Shown: positions 8,641-16,982 of the stretch, piece by piece
Numbering within the stretch: position 1 is the first letter of the stretch
Layout of the letters: the number at the start of each line of letters is the position of its first letter
From: Rhizobium leguminosarum
Lineage (GTDB): Bacteria > Pseudomonadota > Alphaproteobacteria > Rhizobiales > Rhizobiaceae
Direction of reading: 5' to 3'
Assembly (NCBI RefSeq): GCF_002953715.1
Contig: NZ_CP025012.1
Location: 4,699,001 to 4,763,000 of the forward strand
Length of the DNA: 64,000 bases
Made by a program: the position numbers and the translations under genes
Notes under the pieces: model-generated
Databases searched by the model: none
What the model was told of the DNA's origin: nothing
What the model saw: only the letters and a program-made list of their open reading frames with translations

Positions 8641-8682
8641 AGAGCGCCGCGCGTCCGCCAGGACGCGCCAAGAACGCTGTAT
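8641..8682 (+). repeat. Short palindromic intergenic repeat, family A, copy 2 (diverged)
   Basis: AGAGCGCCGCGCGTCC then GCCAGGACGCGCC and AAGAACGCTGTA: same layout as the other family A copies but with several changes, including loss of the T-rich centre. It fills most of the 146 bp between glk and the ABC exporter gene. Confidence 0.6.
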
Positions 8683-8699
8683 TTCTTTGCGCGCCAGGC

Positions 8700-9725
8700 T
8701 TAACGCCGCCAGCGGCGGCCTTCCGTCGAGACGCCGAAATTCGCCGGCATGCGCGCATAGGAGGAAAGCCCGGCAAGCGCTGCCAGCGGATGTGTCACCA
8801 CATAGGTCGGGATGGTCCGAAGCAGCGCCGTATGCGGCGCCTTGTCCTCGAAGGCGATGCGGAATTCCGGCTTCTTCAGCGCCGGGATGATCTTCTGCGA
8901 GATGCCGCCGGAGAGATACACGCCGCCGCGCGCCATGAACACCATCGCCATGTCGCCCGCCACGCGGCCGAGATAGGTGGCAAACAGCGAGACGGTCTCT
9001 ATGGCTGCCTTGTCGCTGCCGGCAAGCGCGTGCGAAGTGATGTCGGCGGGATCCTTCATCGTCGGCTGGATGCCGTCGACAATGCAGATGGCATGGTAGA
9101 GATTGACGAGGCCGCGCCCGCAGAGGATCTGCTCGGCCGAAACGCGGCCTTCGATCGTCTCGATATGCGGGAAGATTTGATAGTCGCGCTTGCTGCGCGG
9201 TCCGAGATCGACATGGCCGCCTTCGCCGGGAACCGGGATCCAGCTGTGCTGGGCATGCACGAGCCCGCCGACGCCGAGGCCGGTGCCCGGTCCGAGCACG
9301 ACGCGGGAGGCAATCATGTCGCCGGTGGCGTCGCCGATGCGTTCGCGGTTTTCATCCGAAAGGGCGGCGATTGCCAGCGCCTGTGCCTCGAAATCGTTGA
9401 CGACGAGCACGTCCTCCATGCCGAGGCCCTCGATCATCGTCTTTGGCCGCACCACCCAGTCGCAATTGGTCAGCGGGATCTCGTCGTCATTGATCGGGCC
9501 GGCGACGGCGAGGATCGCCGAGCGCGGCTGTACGGCGGTCTTGTCGAGCACGCCATGCTGGATCGCTTCGTCGATCGTGGCGAAATCCGCCGTGCGCACG
9601 TTCGGGAACTGTTTCGGCTCGGCATAGGCATCGGTGAGGATGGAGAAACGGGCATTCGTGCCGCCGATATCGCCGATCAGGATCGGGAAAGGCAGCGGAG
9701 CGGTGCTGTTGTTCAGTTTTGGCAT
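8700..9725 (-). CDS. glk: Glucokinase
   Basis: A 341-residue cytoplasmic glucokinase of the Glk (non-ROK) family, phosphorylating glucose to glucose 6-phosphate. The phosphate-1 ATP loop is GDIGGTNARFS (about residues 18-28), followed by VNDFEAQA and the second phosphate/adenosine motif GPGTGLGVGG; the C-terminal YLSGGISQKI is also conserved. mgsA follows 17 bp upstream on the same strand, so hexose entry and the methylglyoxal bypass may share a transcript. Family length (about 320-340) is matched. Confidence 0.96.
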   Translation of the reverse strand: MPKLNNSTAPLPFPILIGDIGGTNARFSILTDAYAEPKQFPNVRTADFATIDEAIQHGVLDKTAVQPRSAILAVAGPINDDEIPLTNCDWVVRPKTMIEGLGMEDVLVVNDFEAQALAIAALSDENRERIGDATGDMIASRVVLGPGTGLGVGGLVHAQHSWIPVPGEGGHVDLGPRSKRDYQIFPHIETIEGRVSAEQILCGRGLVNLYHAICIVDGIQPTMKDPADITSHALAGSDKAAIETVSLFATYLGRVAGDMAMVFMARGGVYLSGGISQKIIPALKKPEFRIAFEDKAPHTALLRTIPTYVVTHPLAALAGLSSYARMPANFGVSTEGRRWRR

Positions 9726-9742
9726 GGCCGGTTCCGTGCTGA

Positions 9743-10126
9743 TCAGGCTTCGAGTGTGGGAAGAAGTTTTATAGCGGTCGCGTGGTTGAGCGCCATCGGA
9801 ATATCATAGACGATCGCCAGCCGCATCAATGCCTTCACGTCGACATCGTGCGGCATCGGCGTCAAGGGGTCGACGAAGAAGATCAGGGCGTCGACCTCGC
9901 CGGTCGAAATCAGCGCGCCGATCTGCTGGTCGCCGCCGAGTGGCCCGCTTTTCAGCCTCGTGACGTCGAGATCGGGGGCGGCGTCGAGCACGCGCCCACC
10001 GGTCGTGCCGGTGGCGACGATCTTCCATCGGGAGAGAATATCCCGGTTGGCGCGGGCGAAATCCGCCATGTCGTCCTTCTTCTGGTCATGCGCAATCAAT
10101 GCAAGGCATCTGCCGCCGGCCATCAA
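9743..10126 (-). CDS. mgsA: Methylglyoxal synthase
   Basis: Converts dihydroxyacetone phosphate to methylglyoxal plus phosphate, a bypass that relieves phosphorylated-sugar stress. The 127-residue protein has the conserved LIAHDQKK (His13), the phosphate-binding GTTGG at residues 40-44, SGPLGGDQQIGA with the catalytic Asp66, and the FFVDPLTPMPHDVD block with His93. The length is a little under the 150 residues of E. coli. Located directly upstream of glk and in the same direction. Confidence 0.95.
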   Translation of the reverse strand: MMAGGRCLALIAHDQKKDDMADFARANRDILSRWKIVATGTTGGRVLDAAPDLDVTRLKSGPLGGDQQIGALISTGEVDALIFFVDPLTPMPHDVDVKALMRLAIVYDIPMALNHATAIKLLPTLEA

Positions 10127-10211
10127 CCCCTCCGCCCGAGCAATTCAATCGATTTGATGGCTTCTATACCAAGAGTTTGCGATTTGAAAGACAACGCACC
10201 CCGGGCCTTGC

Positions 10212-11288
10212 TCATTGTATCGCCGGCTTGTCGTTCGGAACCGGGCCGACATCGGGCAAAGCGCCGTCGGCGTCGGCGGCAGGCGCTGCTGCCGGCGCGG
10301 CGGTGAGCGCGCTTGCAGCGGAAGGTCCGCCATAGGTGGCGGCCTGCATCGAGGCGACGGAAGCAGCATCGAGCACGGCGGCACAGGCCTTGGGCAAGTC
10401 GGAAACCATCATCTCGCGCGGCGGCTTCGGCGGCTTGGCGCCGGGCTTCGGCGGCTTCGGCGGTGCCCAGGGCGCCGGTGTGAACCACCAGGCGAGCGAC
10501 TTGTCGCAGCCGTCGCCGGCGACGACGGGGGCCTGCGGCGTGCATCCCGCAGCACCTGGCGGGCATTTGATGCGGATGTGGAAATGCGAGTCATGGCCGT
10601 ATTCCGGCCGGAGCTTGCCGAGATTGGTGCGGTCGCCCGTCCAGGTGTCGCACATCTTCTTCTTGATTGCCGGATTGACGAAGATGCGCTCCACCTCGGG
10701 ATAGCTTGCCGCCAGCATCAGCAGCCGCGCGCGCGATTGCGTCCAAACCTTCGGGTCGACGGTCAGGAACTTGTCCTTCTGCAACATGGTGGTGAAGGGC
10801 AGGTTCTCGCGCTCCTCGGCGGTCATGCGGCGTGCGGGCATCGGCGTGAACCAGACGTCGGCATCGAGACCGATCTGATGCGAGGCATGGCCGTTCAGCA
10901 TCGGCCCGCCGCGCGGCTGCGCAATGTCGCCGACGAGAATGCCCGGCCAGCCGGCATATTTGACCCCGTCCTCAGAAAGACGTTCGAGCAGCGAGATCAT
11001 CGCCGGATTGCCCCAGCGGCGATTGCGCGAAAGCCGCATCGCCTCCCAGGTCGGCCCGTCGGTCGGCAGCGCCACCGCACCCGTCATGCAGCCCTTCGCG
11101 TAAAAGCCGATCGGCTGCGCCGGTCCCTGCGTCGGCAGGCTGACGGCGCCGAACTGCCCCTTGGCGCTGCCCGGGCTCGGCGTCTTCTGTTCCGCGCCGA
11201 CGTCGCCGGCGGCAAGGCTTGCGCCGATTGCGCCGGCAAGCGTCAGTTTACCGAATGTCCTGAAAGCCTGAGCGAAGCCGAAAGCCAT
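10212..11288 (-). CDS. mepA: MepA, penicillin-insensitive murein DD-endopeptidase
   Basis: Periplasmic zinc peptidase (LAS family) that cuts DD crosslinks in peptidoglycan. A signal peptide covers about residues 1-32 (ends near DVGAEQ). Metal and catalytic residues sit in GHASHQIGLDADVWF (His137 and Asp144 match the family H-x6-D pair) and HDSHFHIRI (His235, His237). Paired Cys residues (67, 213, 242, 249) suit an exported, disulfide-bonded enzyme. The C-terminal 100 residues are rich in Pro, Lys and Ala (PPKPPKPGAKPPKPP), an extension beyond the usual 270-residue enzyme that could span or bind the wall. Confidence 0.93.
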   Translation of the reverse strand: MAFGFAQAFRTFGKLTLAGAIGASLAAGDVGAEQKTPSPGSAKGQFGAVSLPTQGPAQPIGFYAKGCMTGAVALPTDGPTWEAMRLSRNRRWGNPAMISLLERLSEDGVKYAGWPGILVGDIAQPRGGPMLNGHASHQIGLDADVWFTPMPARRMTAEERENLPFTTMLQKDKFLTVDPKVWTQSRARLLMLAASYPEVERIFVNPAIKKKMCDTWTGDRTNLGKLRPEYGHDSHFHIRIKCPPGAAGCTPQAPVVAGDGCDKSLAWWFTPAPWAPPKPPKPGAKPPKPPREMMVSDLPKACAAVLDAASVASMQAATYGGPSAASALTAAPAAAPAADADGALPDVGPVPNDKPAIQ

Positions 11289-11411
11289 ACTGTTCCCTTG
11301 AACCGCTGCCGAAGTGATTTGCGATCGAATCTATCGTGAAAAGCGATTTTGGTGAATCGATGTTTTGGCTGGCGGTGGGAGAGGAAGGCGGTGACGGATC
11401 GCCGCAGCGGC

Positions 11412-11984
11412 TCAGGCATTGGCGACGATCTCCGCGGTTTTCCGGATCCGCGCCAGCCGCGGCAGGATGTACCGGCAGGAAAAATCATGCATTTCAGGCG
11501 AAAAGCTGGTCATCGCATCCTCGGCGGCGATGACGGCGTAGTTATGCGCGAAGGCATCGCGTATGGTCGATTCGACGCCGAAATTGGTGGCGATGCCGGC
11601 AAGGATCACCGTCCTGACGCCGCGGCGGCGCAACTGCAGATCCATCTCGGTGCCAAAAAAGGCGCTCCAGTGATGCTTGACGATATGGACGTCGGCGGCA
11701 AGGGCCGCAATCTCCGGCGGCACCGCAAGGGCTGCGGCCGGCAGCCCGCCTTCCGGAAAGTGCAGCGCCTCGTCGGCCGGCTGGTTGACAGCATCGGCAT
11801 AGTCCGGGGAGAATCCGACGGTGACGAGGATGACCGTTCCGCCGGCTGCCTTCAGGCTGGTGGCGATGGCGGCGGTGTTTTCGATGACCTGCTGGCCGGA
11901 ATGGGGCGCCAGCGCCCGGCCAAGGACGAGGCCTTGCAGATCGATGGAAATGAGCGCGGTGGTTTTGGGATCGTAAAGCGGCAT
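11412..11984 (-). CDS. Isochorismatase-family hydrolase with catalytic Cys replaced by Gly
   Basis: A 190-residue cysteine-hydrolase-fold protein. The Asp (ISIDLQG, Asp15) and Lys (VKHHWSAF, Lys103) of the usual Asp-Lys-Cys triad are present, but the segment AGIATNFGVEST has Gly136 where the nucleophilic Cys normally stands. The same Cys-to-Gly change is known in the YecD-type subgroup, whose function is unclear, so this is a subfamily trait and not damage. The start is 35 bp from a divergent TetR-type gene, with an operator between, so the two form a regulated pair. No substrate can be assigned. Confidence 0.85.
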   Translation of the reverse strand: MPLYDPKTTALISIDLQGLVLGRALAPHSGQQVIENTAAIATSLKAAGGTVILVTVGFSPDYADAVNQPADEALHFPEGGLPAAALAVPPEIAALAADVHIVKHHWSAFFGTEMDLQLRRRGVRTVILAGIATNFGVESTIRDAFAHNYAVIAAEDAMTSFSPEMHDFSCRYILPRLARIRKTAEIVANA

Positions 11985-12003
11985 GAAAGGGCTCCATAAA
12001 ATA

Positions 12004-12043
12004 TGAGGATATCCTCACAATGAAAAATATGAGGGAGGCCTCA
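12004..12043. promoter_or_regulatory. Two TGAGG-N4-CCTCA palindromes, putative TetR operators
   Basis: TGAGGATATCCTCA (12004-12017, perfect) and TGAGGGAGGCCTCA (12030-12043) have identical 5-bp arms and centres 26 bp apart. The first ends 2 bp before the tetR ATG and 20 bp from the isochorismatase-family start; the second lies inside the first codons of tetR. This layout would let a TetR dimer pair silence both genes. Confidence 0.7.
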
Positions 12044-12649
12044 CAAAAATCAAGCCCCGAGCCGCAGACCCGTATCCCGAAACGCCAGCGCGGCCATGAG
12101 CGCGTCGCCACACTGCTCGAAGCTGCCGCCGCGGTCTTTCTTGAAAAAGGCTACGAAGCCGCAACGATGACCGAAATCGCCGCCGCCGCCAGCTCCTCGA
12201 TCGGCTCGCTTTATCAATTCTTTCCGACGAAGCTGCTTCTCGCCGAGGCGCTGCATGTCGATCGGCTGCAACATTTCAACGCGGCACTGGCGGTGCTCGA
12301 AGACGAATCCGCGGGAATGACTGCCGCCGAGATCGGCGATGCGGTCTTTACGAGGCTCGCGCGTTTCATCGAAGAGTTCCCGGAATTTCCTGTTCTGGCG
12401 GCCAGGCGCGACATTCCCAAGGAGCGCAAGACACGCTCACGCGCCGAAATGCGGGCCAGCATTGTCGCCCTGCTGAGGAGGGCCGATCCTCCGGTGGAGC
12501 CCGATGTGGATCTCCTTGCGGCCCTCATATTGGAGCTTCTGCGCATCGTCGTTGCCGCCGCCTACGATCCCGATAGCGCCGGCGACCCGCGCCTCGTAGC
12601 AGAGTTGCGCCGCATGTTGCGAAGGCGGCTCGAAGAGGGGACGCCCTGA
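12020..12649 (+). CDS. TetR/AcrR-family transcriptional repressor
   Basis: A 209-residue repressor with an N-terminal TetR helix-turn-helix at about residues 27-73 (RVATLLEAAAAVFLEKGYEAATM ... SIGSLYQFFPTKLLLAEAL) and a C-terminal ligand/dimer domain. Two in-frame ATGs (12020, 12029) are candidates; neither has a ribosome site, because a palindrome occupies the upstream bases, so the message may be leaderless. No in-frame ATG, GTG or TTG lies between these and the HTH. Divergence from the hydrolase gene and the duplicated palindrome make control of that gene and of itself likely. Confidence 0.88.
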   Translation: MKNMREASQKSSPEPQTRIPKRQRGHERVATLLEAAAAVFLEKGYEAATMTEIAAAASSSIGSLYQFFPTKLLLAEALHVDRLQHFNAALAVLEDESAGMTAAEIGDAVFTRLARFIEEFPEFPVLAARRDIPKERKTRSRAEMRASIVALLRRADPPVEPDVDLLAALILELLRIVVAAAYDPDSAGDPRLVAELRRMLRRRLEEGTP

Positions 12650-12762
12650 CACAGGCCCGATGGCTCAAAATTTCGCGAGCCCGGCAAAAACCAAACTCTC
12701 TCCTGTTTTTCGCCCGTATTTTTCGTATTGTCGGACCCATCAATAATCAGGGGAAAGCGTGA

Positions 12763-14595
12763 ATGGCGTCTCTGTGGTCGAAAATCGGTTTGTTTCTATC
12801 GCTTGCGGGTGCTCTGGCACCAATGACGGCAACGGGTCAGGACCAGCCCTTTCAGATCGGAAGCTCGGTCATCAGCGAGATGAAGTACAAGCCGGGCTTT
12901 GCGCATTTCGACTACGTCAATCCCGATGCACCAAAAGGCGGAGACCTGCGCCTCTCCGCAAGCGGCGCCTTCGACACCTTCAACCCGCTGCTCGCCAAAG
13001 GCCAGGCGGCAGTGGGCTTGACGCTCGTTTACGACACGCTGATGAAGCCCGCCGACGACGAGCTCCTCGTCTCCTACGGTCTGCTTGCCGAGGGATTGTC
13101 TTTTCCCACCGACGTCTCGAGCGCGACCTTTCGCCTGCGCAAGGAAGCGAAATGGGCGGATGGTCAGCCGGTAACGCCGGAAGACGTCATCTTCAGTCTG
13201 GATAAGACGAAGGAATTAAATCCCCTCACGGCGAACTATTACCGCCACGTCGCCAAGGCCGAAAAGACCGGCGATCGCGACGTCACCTTCACCTTCGACG
13301 AGAAGAACAACCGGGAGCTCCCGAATATTCTTGGCCAGTTGGTGGTCGTGCCGAAACATTGGTGGGAGGGGCAGGGACCGGACGGCAAGCCACGCGATAT
13401 CTCAAAGACGACCCTCGAGCCCGTGATGGGTTCGGGACCTTACAAGATTGCTGCCTTCTCGCCCGGCGCGACAATCCGCTATGAGCTACGTGACGACTAT
13501 TGGGGCAAGGACCTCAATGTGAATGTCGGCCAAAACAATTTCCGCAACGTCAACTACACCTATTTCGGCGATCGGGATGTCGAGTTCGAGGCCTTTCGCG
13601 CCGGCAACAGCGACTACTGGCAGGAAACCACGGCTGCCCGTTGGGCGACGGGATATGATTTTCCCGCGGTGAAGGAAGGACGTGTCAAAAAAGAGGAGGT
13701 TGCAAACCCGCTGCGCGCCACCGGCATCATGCAGGCTCTCGTGCCCAACATGCGACGTGACCTCTTCAAGGACATCAGGGTCCGCGAGGCGCTGAACTAT
13801 GGTCTGGATTTCGAAGAGTTGAACCGCACCGTTGCCTTTAACAGTTACAAACGCATCGACAGCTATTTCTGGAATACCGAACTCGCCTCCTCCGGCCTGC
13901 CGCAGGGTAGAGAACTGGAAATTCTGCAGGGCATGAAGGATAAGGTGCCGGCAGAAATCTTCACCACGCCCTATACCAATCCCGTCGGCGGCGATCCGCA
14001 GAAGAGCCGCGATAACCTCCGCAAGGCGATTGCGCTTTTCAAAGAAGCCGGCTGGGAGTTGAAGGGCAATCGGATGGTCAACACCAAGACCGGCCAGCCG
14101 ATGAGTTTCGAGATCCTGTTGTCGAGCCCCATGTTGGAGCGCTGGGCGGTGCCTTATGCCAACAATCTCAGGAAAATCGGCATCGATGCGCGGATCCGGA
14201 CAGTCGATGCGTCGCAATCTGTCAATCGTGAACGCAGCTTCGACTACGATATGATCTGGAATGTCTGGGCGGAGACCATGAATCCGGGCAACGAACAAGC
14301 CGACTATTGGGGATCTGGTTCGGTCAATCAGCAGGGTTCCCGCAATTATGCCGGCATAGCCAACCAAGCCGTTGATGAGCTCATTCGCATGATTATCTTC
14401 GCGCCGAACCGCGACGAGCAGATCGCAGCAATCAAGGCCATGGATCGGGTCTTGCTTGCAAATCACTACGTCATCCCGCTGTTCTACCGCGATACTTATA
14501 ACATCGCCTATTGGAACACGGTCACGCATCCGGCCGAGTTTCCGGCCTACAGCCTTGGCTTCCCCGATGCCTGGTGGTCGACCTCGGTAAAATGA
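12763..14595 (+). CDS. yejA: YejA-type oligopeptide ABC transporter binding protein
   Basis: Periplasmic solute-binding protein (610 residues, SBP family 5) with a signal peptide ending near residue 25 (TATGQ). Family features include YKPGFAHFDYVNPDAPKGG near the N-terminus and RFLRKEAKWADGQPVTPEDV-like sequence at about residues 123-143. It precedes yejB, yejE and yejF in the same direction, matching the known yejABEF importer of peptides and microcin C. GGGGAAAG lies upstream of the ATG. The 150-bp gap to yejB holds no gene. Confidence 0.93.
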   Translation: MASLWSKIGLFLSLAGALAPMTATGQDQPFQIGSSVISEMKYKPGFAHFDYVNPDAPKGGDLRLSASGAFDTFNPLLAKGQAAVGLTLVYDTLMKPADDELLVSYGLLAEGLSFPTDVSSATFRLRKEAKWADGQPVTPEDVIFSLDKTKELNPLTANYYRHVAKAEKTGDRDVTFTFDEKNNRELPNILGQLVVVPKHWWEGQGPDGKPRDISKTTLEPVMGSGPYKIAAFSPGATIRYELRDDYWGKDLNVNVGQNNFRNVNYTYFGDRDVEFEAFRAGNSDYWQETTAARWATGYDFPAVKEGRVKKEEVANPLRATGIMQALVPNMRRDLFKDIRVREALNYGLDFEELNRTVAFNSYKRIDSYFWNTELASSGLPQGRELEILQGMKDKVPAEIFTTPYTNPVGGDPQKSRDNLRKAIALFKEAGWELKGNRMVNTKTGQPMSFEILLSSPMLERWAVPYANNLRKIGIDARIRTVDASQSVNRERSFDYDMIWNVWAETMNPGNEQADYWGSGSVNQQGSRNYAGIANQAVDELIRMIIFAPNRDEQIAAIKAMDRVLLANHYVIPLFYRDTYNIAYWNTVTHPAEFPAYSLGFPDAWWSTSVK

Positions 14596-14745
14596 GCGGG
14601 CTTGCAATGCAGGGGCCCTCGGCTCCAAATGGCACGAGCGAATCACGACAAGCCGGCAGGGCCGGCAAGGGAAGGCTGGCGGATTGAGCGGCATGAGACT
14701 GGACGGCAGGCAGGCAGGAAAAACATTCCCGGAGGCTGAAGGCTG

Positions 14746-15834
14746 ATGGGCGCCTATATTCTTCGCCGCCTGCTTTTGATGATCCCGACCATCGTCGGCA
14801 TCATGGCGATTTCCTTCATCGTCATTCAGTTCGCGCCTGGCGGTCCCGTCGAGCAGGTGATCGCCCAATTGACCGGTCAGGCCGATAGTGCCGACCAGCG
14901 CCTGTCCGGCGGTGGTGATCTTCTCGGCGGCGGCGGCAGCGACGAGGGCTCGAAATATCGCGGTGCCCAGGGGCTCGATCCGGAACTGATCGCCAAGCTC
15001 GAAAAGCAGTTCGGCTTCGACAAGCCGCCGCTGACCCGTTTTGGCGAGATGATGTGGAATTACATCCGCTTCGATTTCGGCGAAAGCTTCTTCCGCAACA
15101 CCTCGGTGCTCGAACTCATCAAGGAGAAGCTGCCGGTGTCGATCTCGCTCGGCATCTGGATCCTGATCTTCTCCTATGCCATCTCCATCCCGCTCGGCAT
15201 CCGCAAAGCGGTCAAGGATGGATCGACCTTCGATGTCTGGACGTCGGGCGTCATCGTCGTCGGCTACGCCGTCCCGAGCTTCCTGTTCGGCATTCTTCTG
15301 ATCGTGCTTTTCGCCGGCGGTTCCTTCTACGACTGGTTTCCGTTGCGCGGCCTGGTCTCCGACAATTTCGACCAGCTTGCCTGGTGGCAGAAGCCGCTCG
15401 ACTATTTCTGGCACCTGACCTTGCCGCTGATCTCGCTTTCCCTATCCGCCTTCGCGACGACGACGCTTTTGACCAAGAACTCCTTCATCGAGGAGATCAA
15501 GAAGCAATATGTCGTCACCGCCCGCGCCAAGGGCCTGAACCAGCGGCAGGTGCTCTATGGCCATGTCTTCCGCAACGCCATGCTAATCATCATTGCCGGT
15601 TTTCCCGGCGCCTTCATTTCGGCTTTCTTCACCGGCTCGCTGCTGATCGAAAACATCTTCTCGCTGGATGGCCTCGGCCGTCTCGGCTATCTCTCGGTCA
15701 TCAACCGGGATTACCCGATCGTCTTCGCCACGCTCTACATCTTCTCGCTGCTCGGCCTCGTCGTCAGCCTGGTTTCCGACCTGATCTACACCTGGATCGA
15801 TCCGCGCATCGATTTCGAGCGGAGGGATGTCTGA
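14746..15834 (+). CDS. yejB: YejB, oligopeptide ABC transporter permease
   Basis: Inner-membrane permease of 362 residues, first TM at about 8-28 (RLLLMIPTIVGIMAISFIVIQF), a long periplasmic loop containing a Gly-rich stretch (SGGGDLLGGGGSDEG, residues 57-71), then five further helices. The permease EAA-type loop is in VTARAKGLNQRQVLYGHVFRNA. This family characteristically has the FGESFFRNTSV segment before the second helix. The stop overlaps the yejE start by one base (TGATG). Confidence 0.94.
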   Translation: MGAYILRRLLLMIPTIVGIMAISFIVIQFAPGGPVEQVIAQLTGQADSADQRLSGGGDLLGGGGSDEGSKYRGAQGLDPELIAKLEKQFGFDKPPLTRFGEMMWNYIRFDFGESFFRNTSVLELIKEKLPVSISLGIWILIFSYAISIPLGIRKAVKDGSTFDVWTSGVIVVGYAVPSFLFGILLIVLFAGGSFYDWFPLRGLVSDNFDQLAWWQKPLDYFWHLTLPLISLSLSAFATTTLLTKNSFIEEIKKQYVVTARAKGLNQRQVLYGHVFRNAMLIIIAGFPGAFISAFFTGSLLIENIFSLDGLGRLGYLSVINRDYPIVFATLYIFSLLGLVVSLVSDLIYTWIDPRIDFERRDV

Positions 15835-16982
15835 TGGACGCCGCCGCAAATCCTGCTGTCACGACGCCCGTCAAGCCGCCGCGCAAGGGCCTGCTCTCGC
15901 CGACCAATATCCGCCGCTGGCAGAATTTCCGGGCGAACGGCCGCGGTTACTGGTCGCTGTGGCTGTTCATGCTGCTGTTTATCCTCAGCCTGTTTGCCGA
16001 GTTCATCGCCAACGACCGGCCGATCATCGCCTCCTACAAGGGCGAGGTCCTGCTTCCGGTTCTCATCGACTATCCCGAGGAGAAGTTCGGCGGCTTCCTG
16101 GCCGAAACCGACTATCGTTCCTCGGTCATTGCCGACGAGATCAATGCCAATGGCTGGATGATCTGGCCGCCGATCCGCTATTCCTACCGCTCGGTCAATT
16201 CCAACATTCCGCATTCGGCGCCCACCGCGCCCTTCTGGCTGATGACGAAGGAGGAGCGCTGTGCCGGTTATCCGCAAGGGGTGAACGATCCGGACTGCAC
16301 CCTCGGCAATCTCAACTGGCTCGGCACCGATGACCAGGCCCGCGACGTCTTGGCACGTGTCATCTACGGCTTCCGCATATCGGTGCTCTTCGGCCTGGTG
16401 CTGACCATCTGCTCAGCGATCATCGGCGTAACGGCGGGTGCGGTGCAGGGTTATTTCGGCGGCTGGACCGATCTGCTGTTGCAGCGCTTCATCGAGATCT
16501 GGTCGTCGATGCCGGTGCTCTACATTCTGCTGATCATCGCCGCACTCCTGCCGCCCGGCTTCTTCGTGCTGCTGGGCATCATGCTGCTCTTCTCCTGGGT
16601 CGGTTTTGTCGGCATCGTGCGCGCCGAATTCCTGCGCGCCCGCAATTTCGAATATGTCCGCGCCGCCCGCGCGCTCGGCGTCAACAATCGCACCATCATG
16701 TGGCGCCATCTGTTGCCGAACGCCATGGTCGCGACACTGACCTTCCTGCCTTTCATCCTCTCCGGTTCGATCACCACGCTGACCTCGCTCGATTTCCTCG
16801 GCTTCGGCATGCCGCCGGGCTCCCCCTCGCTCGGCGAGATGATCGCGCAGGGCAAGACCAATCTGCAGGCGCCATGGCTCGGGCTGACGGCCTTCTTTGC
16901 CATGTCGATCATGCTTTCCCTGCTGATCTTCGTCGGCGAAGCCGTGCGCGATGCCTTCGATCCGAGGAAGACGTTTCAATGA
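15834..16982 (+). CDS. yejE: YejE, oligopeptide ABC transporter permease
   Basis: The second permease subunit, 382 residues. A cytoplasmic N-terminus with LSPTNIRRWQNFRANGRGYW precedes TM1 (SLWLFMLLFILSLFAEFIA); a large periplasmic loop of about 150 residues contains CAGYPQGVNDPDCTLGN; then five helices with the coupling loop VRAARALGVNNRTIMWRHLLPNA. The start overlaps yejB and the stop overlaps the yejF ATG (ATGA), so translation of the three genes is coupled. Confidence 0.94.
   Translation: MDAAANPAVTTPVKPPRKGLLSPTNIRRWQNFRANGRGYWSLWLFMLLFILSLFAEFIANDRPIIASYKGEVLLPVLIDYPEEKFGGFLAETDYRSSVIADEINANGWMIWPPIRYSYRSVNSNIPHSAPTAPFWLMTKEERCAGYPQGVNDPDCTLGNLNWLGTDDQARDVLARVIYGFRISVLFGLVLTICSAIIGVTAGAVQGYFGGWTDLLLQRFIEIWSSMPVLYILLIIAALLPPGFFVLLGIMLLFSWVGFVGIVRAEFLRARNFEYVRAARALGVNNRTIMWRHLLPNAMVATLTFLPFILSGSITTLTSLDFLGFGMPPGSPSLGEMIAQGKTNLQAPWLGLTAFFAMSIMLSLLIFVGEAVRDAFDPRKTFQ

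Noticed and set aside
13486..15414. Open frame of 642 codons on the minus strand
   Set aside because: It runs antisense through yejA and yejB, is rich in Arg, His, Asp and Glu with no recognisable domain, and reflects high-GC codon bias of the real genes.
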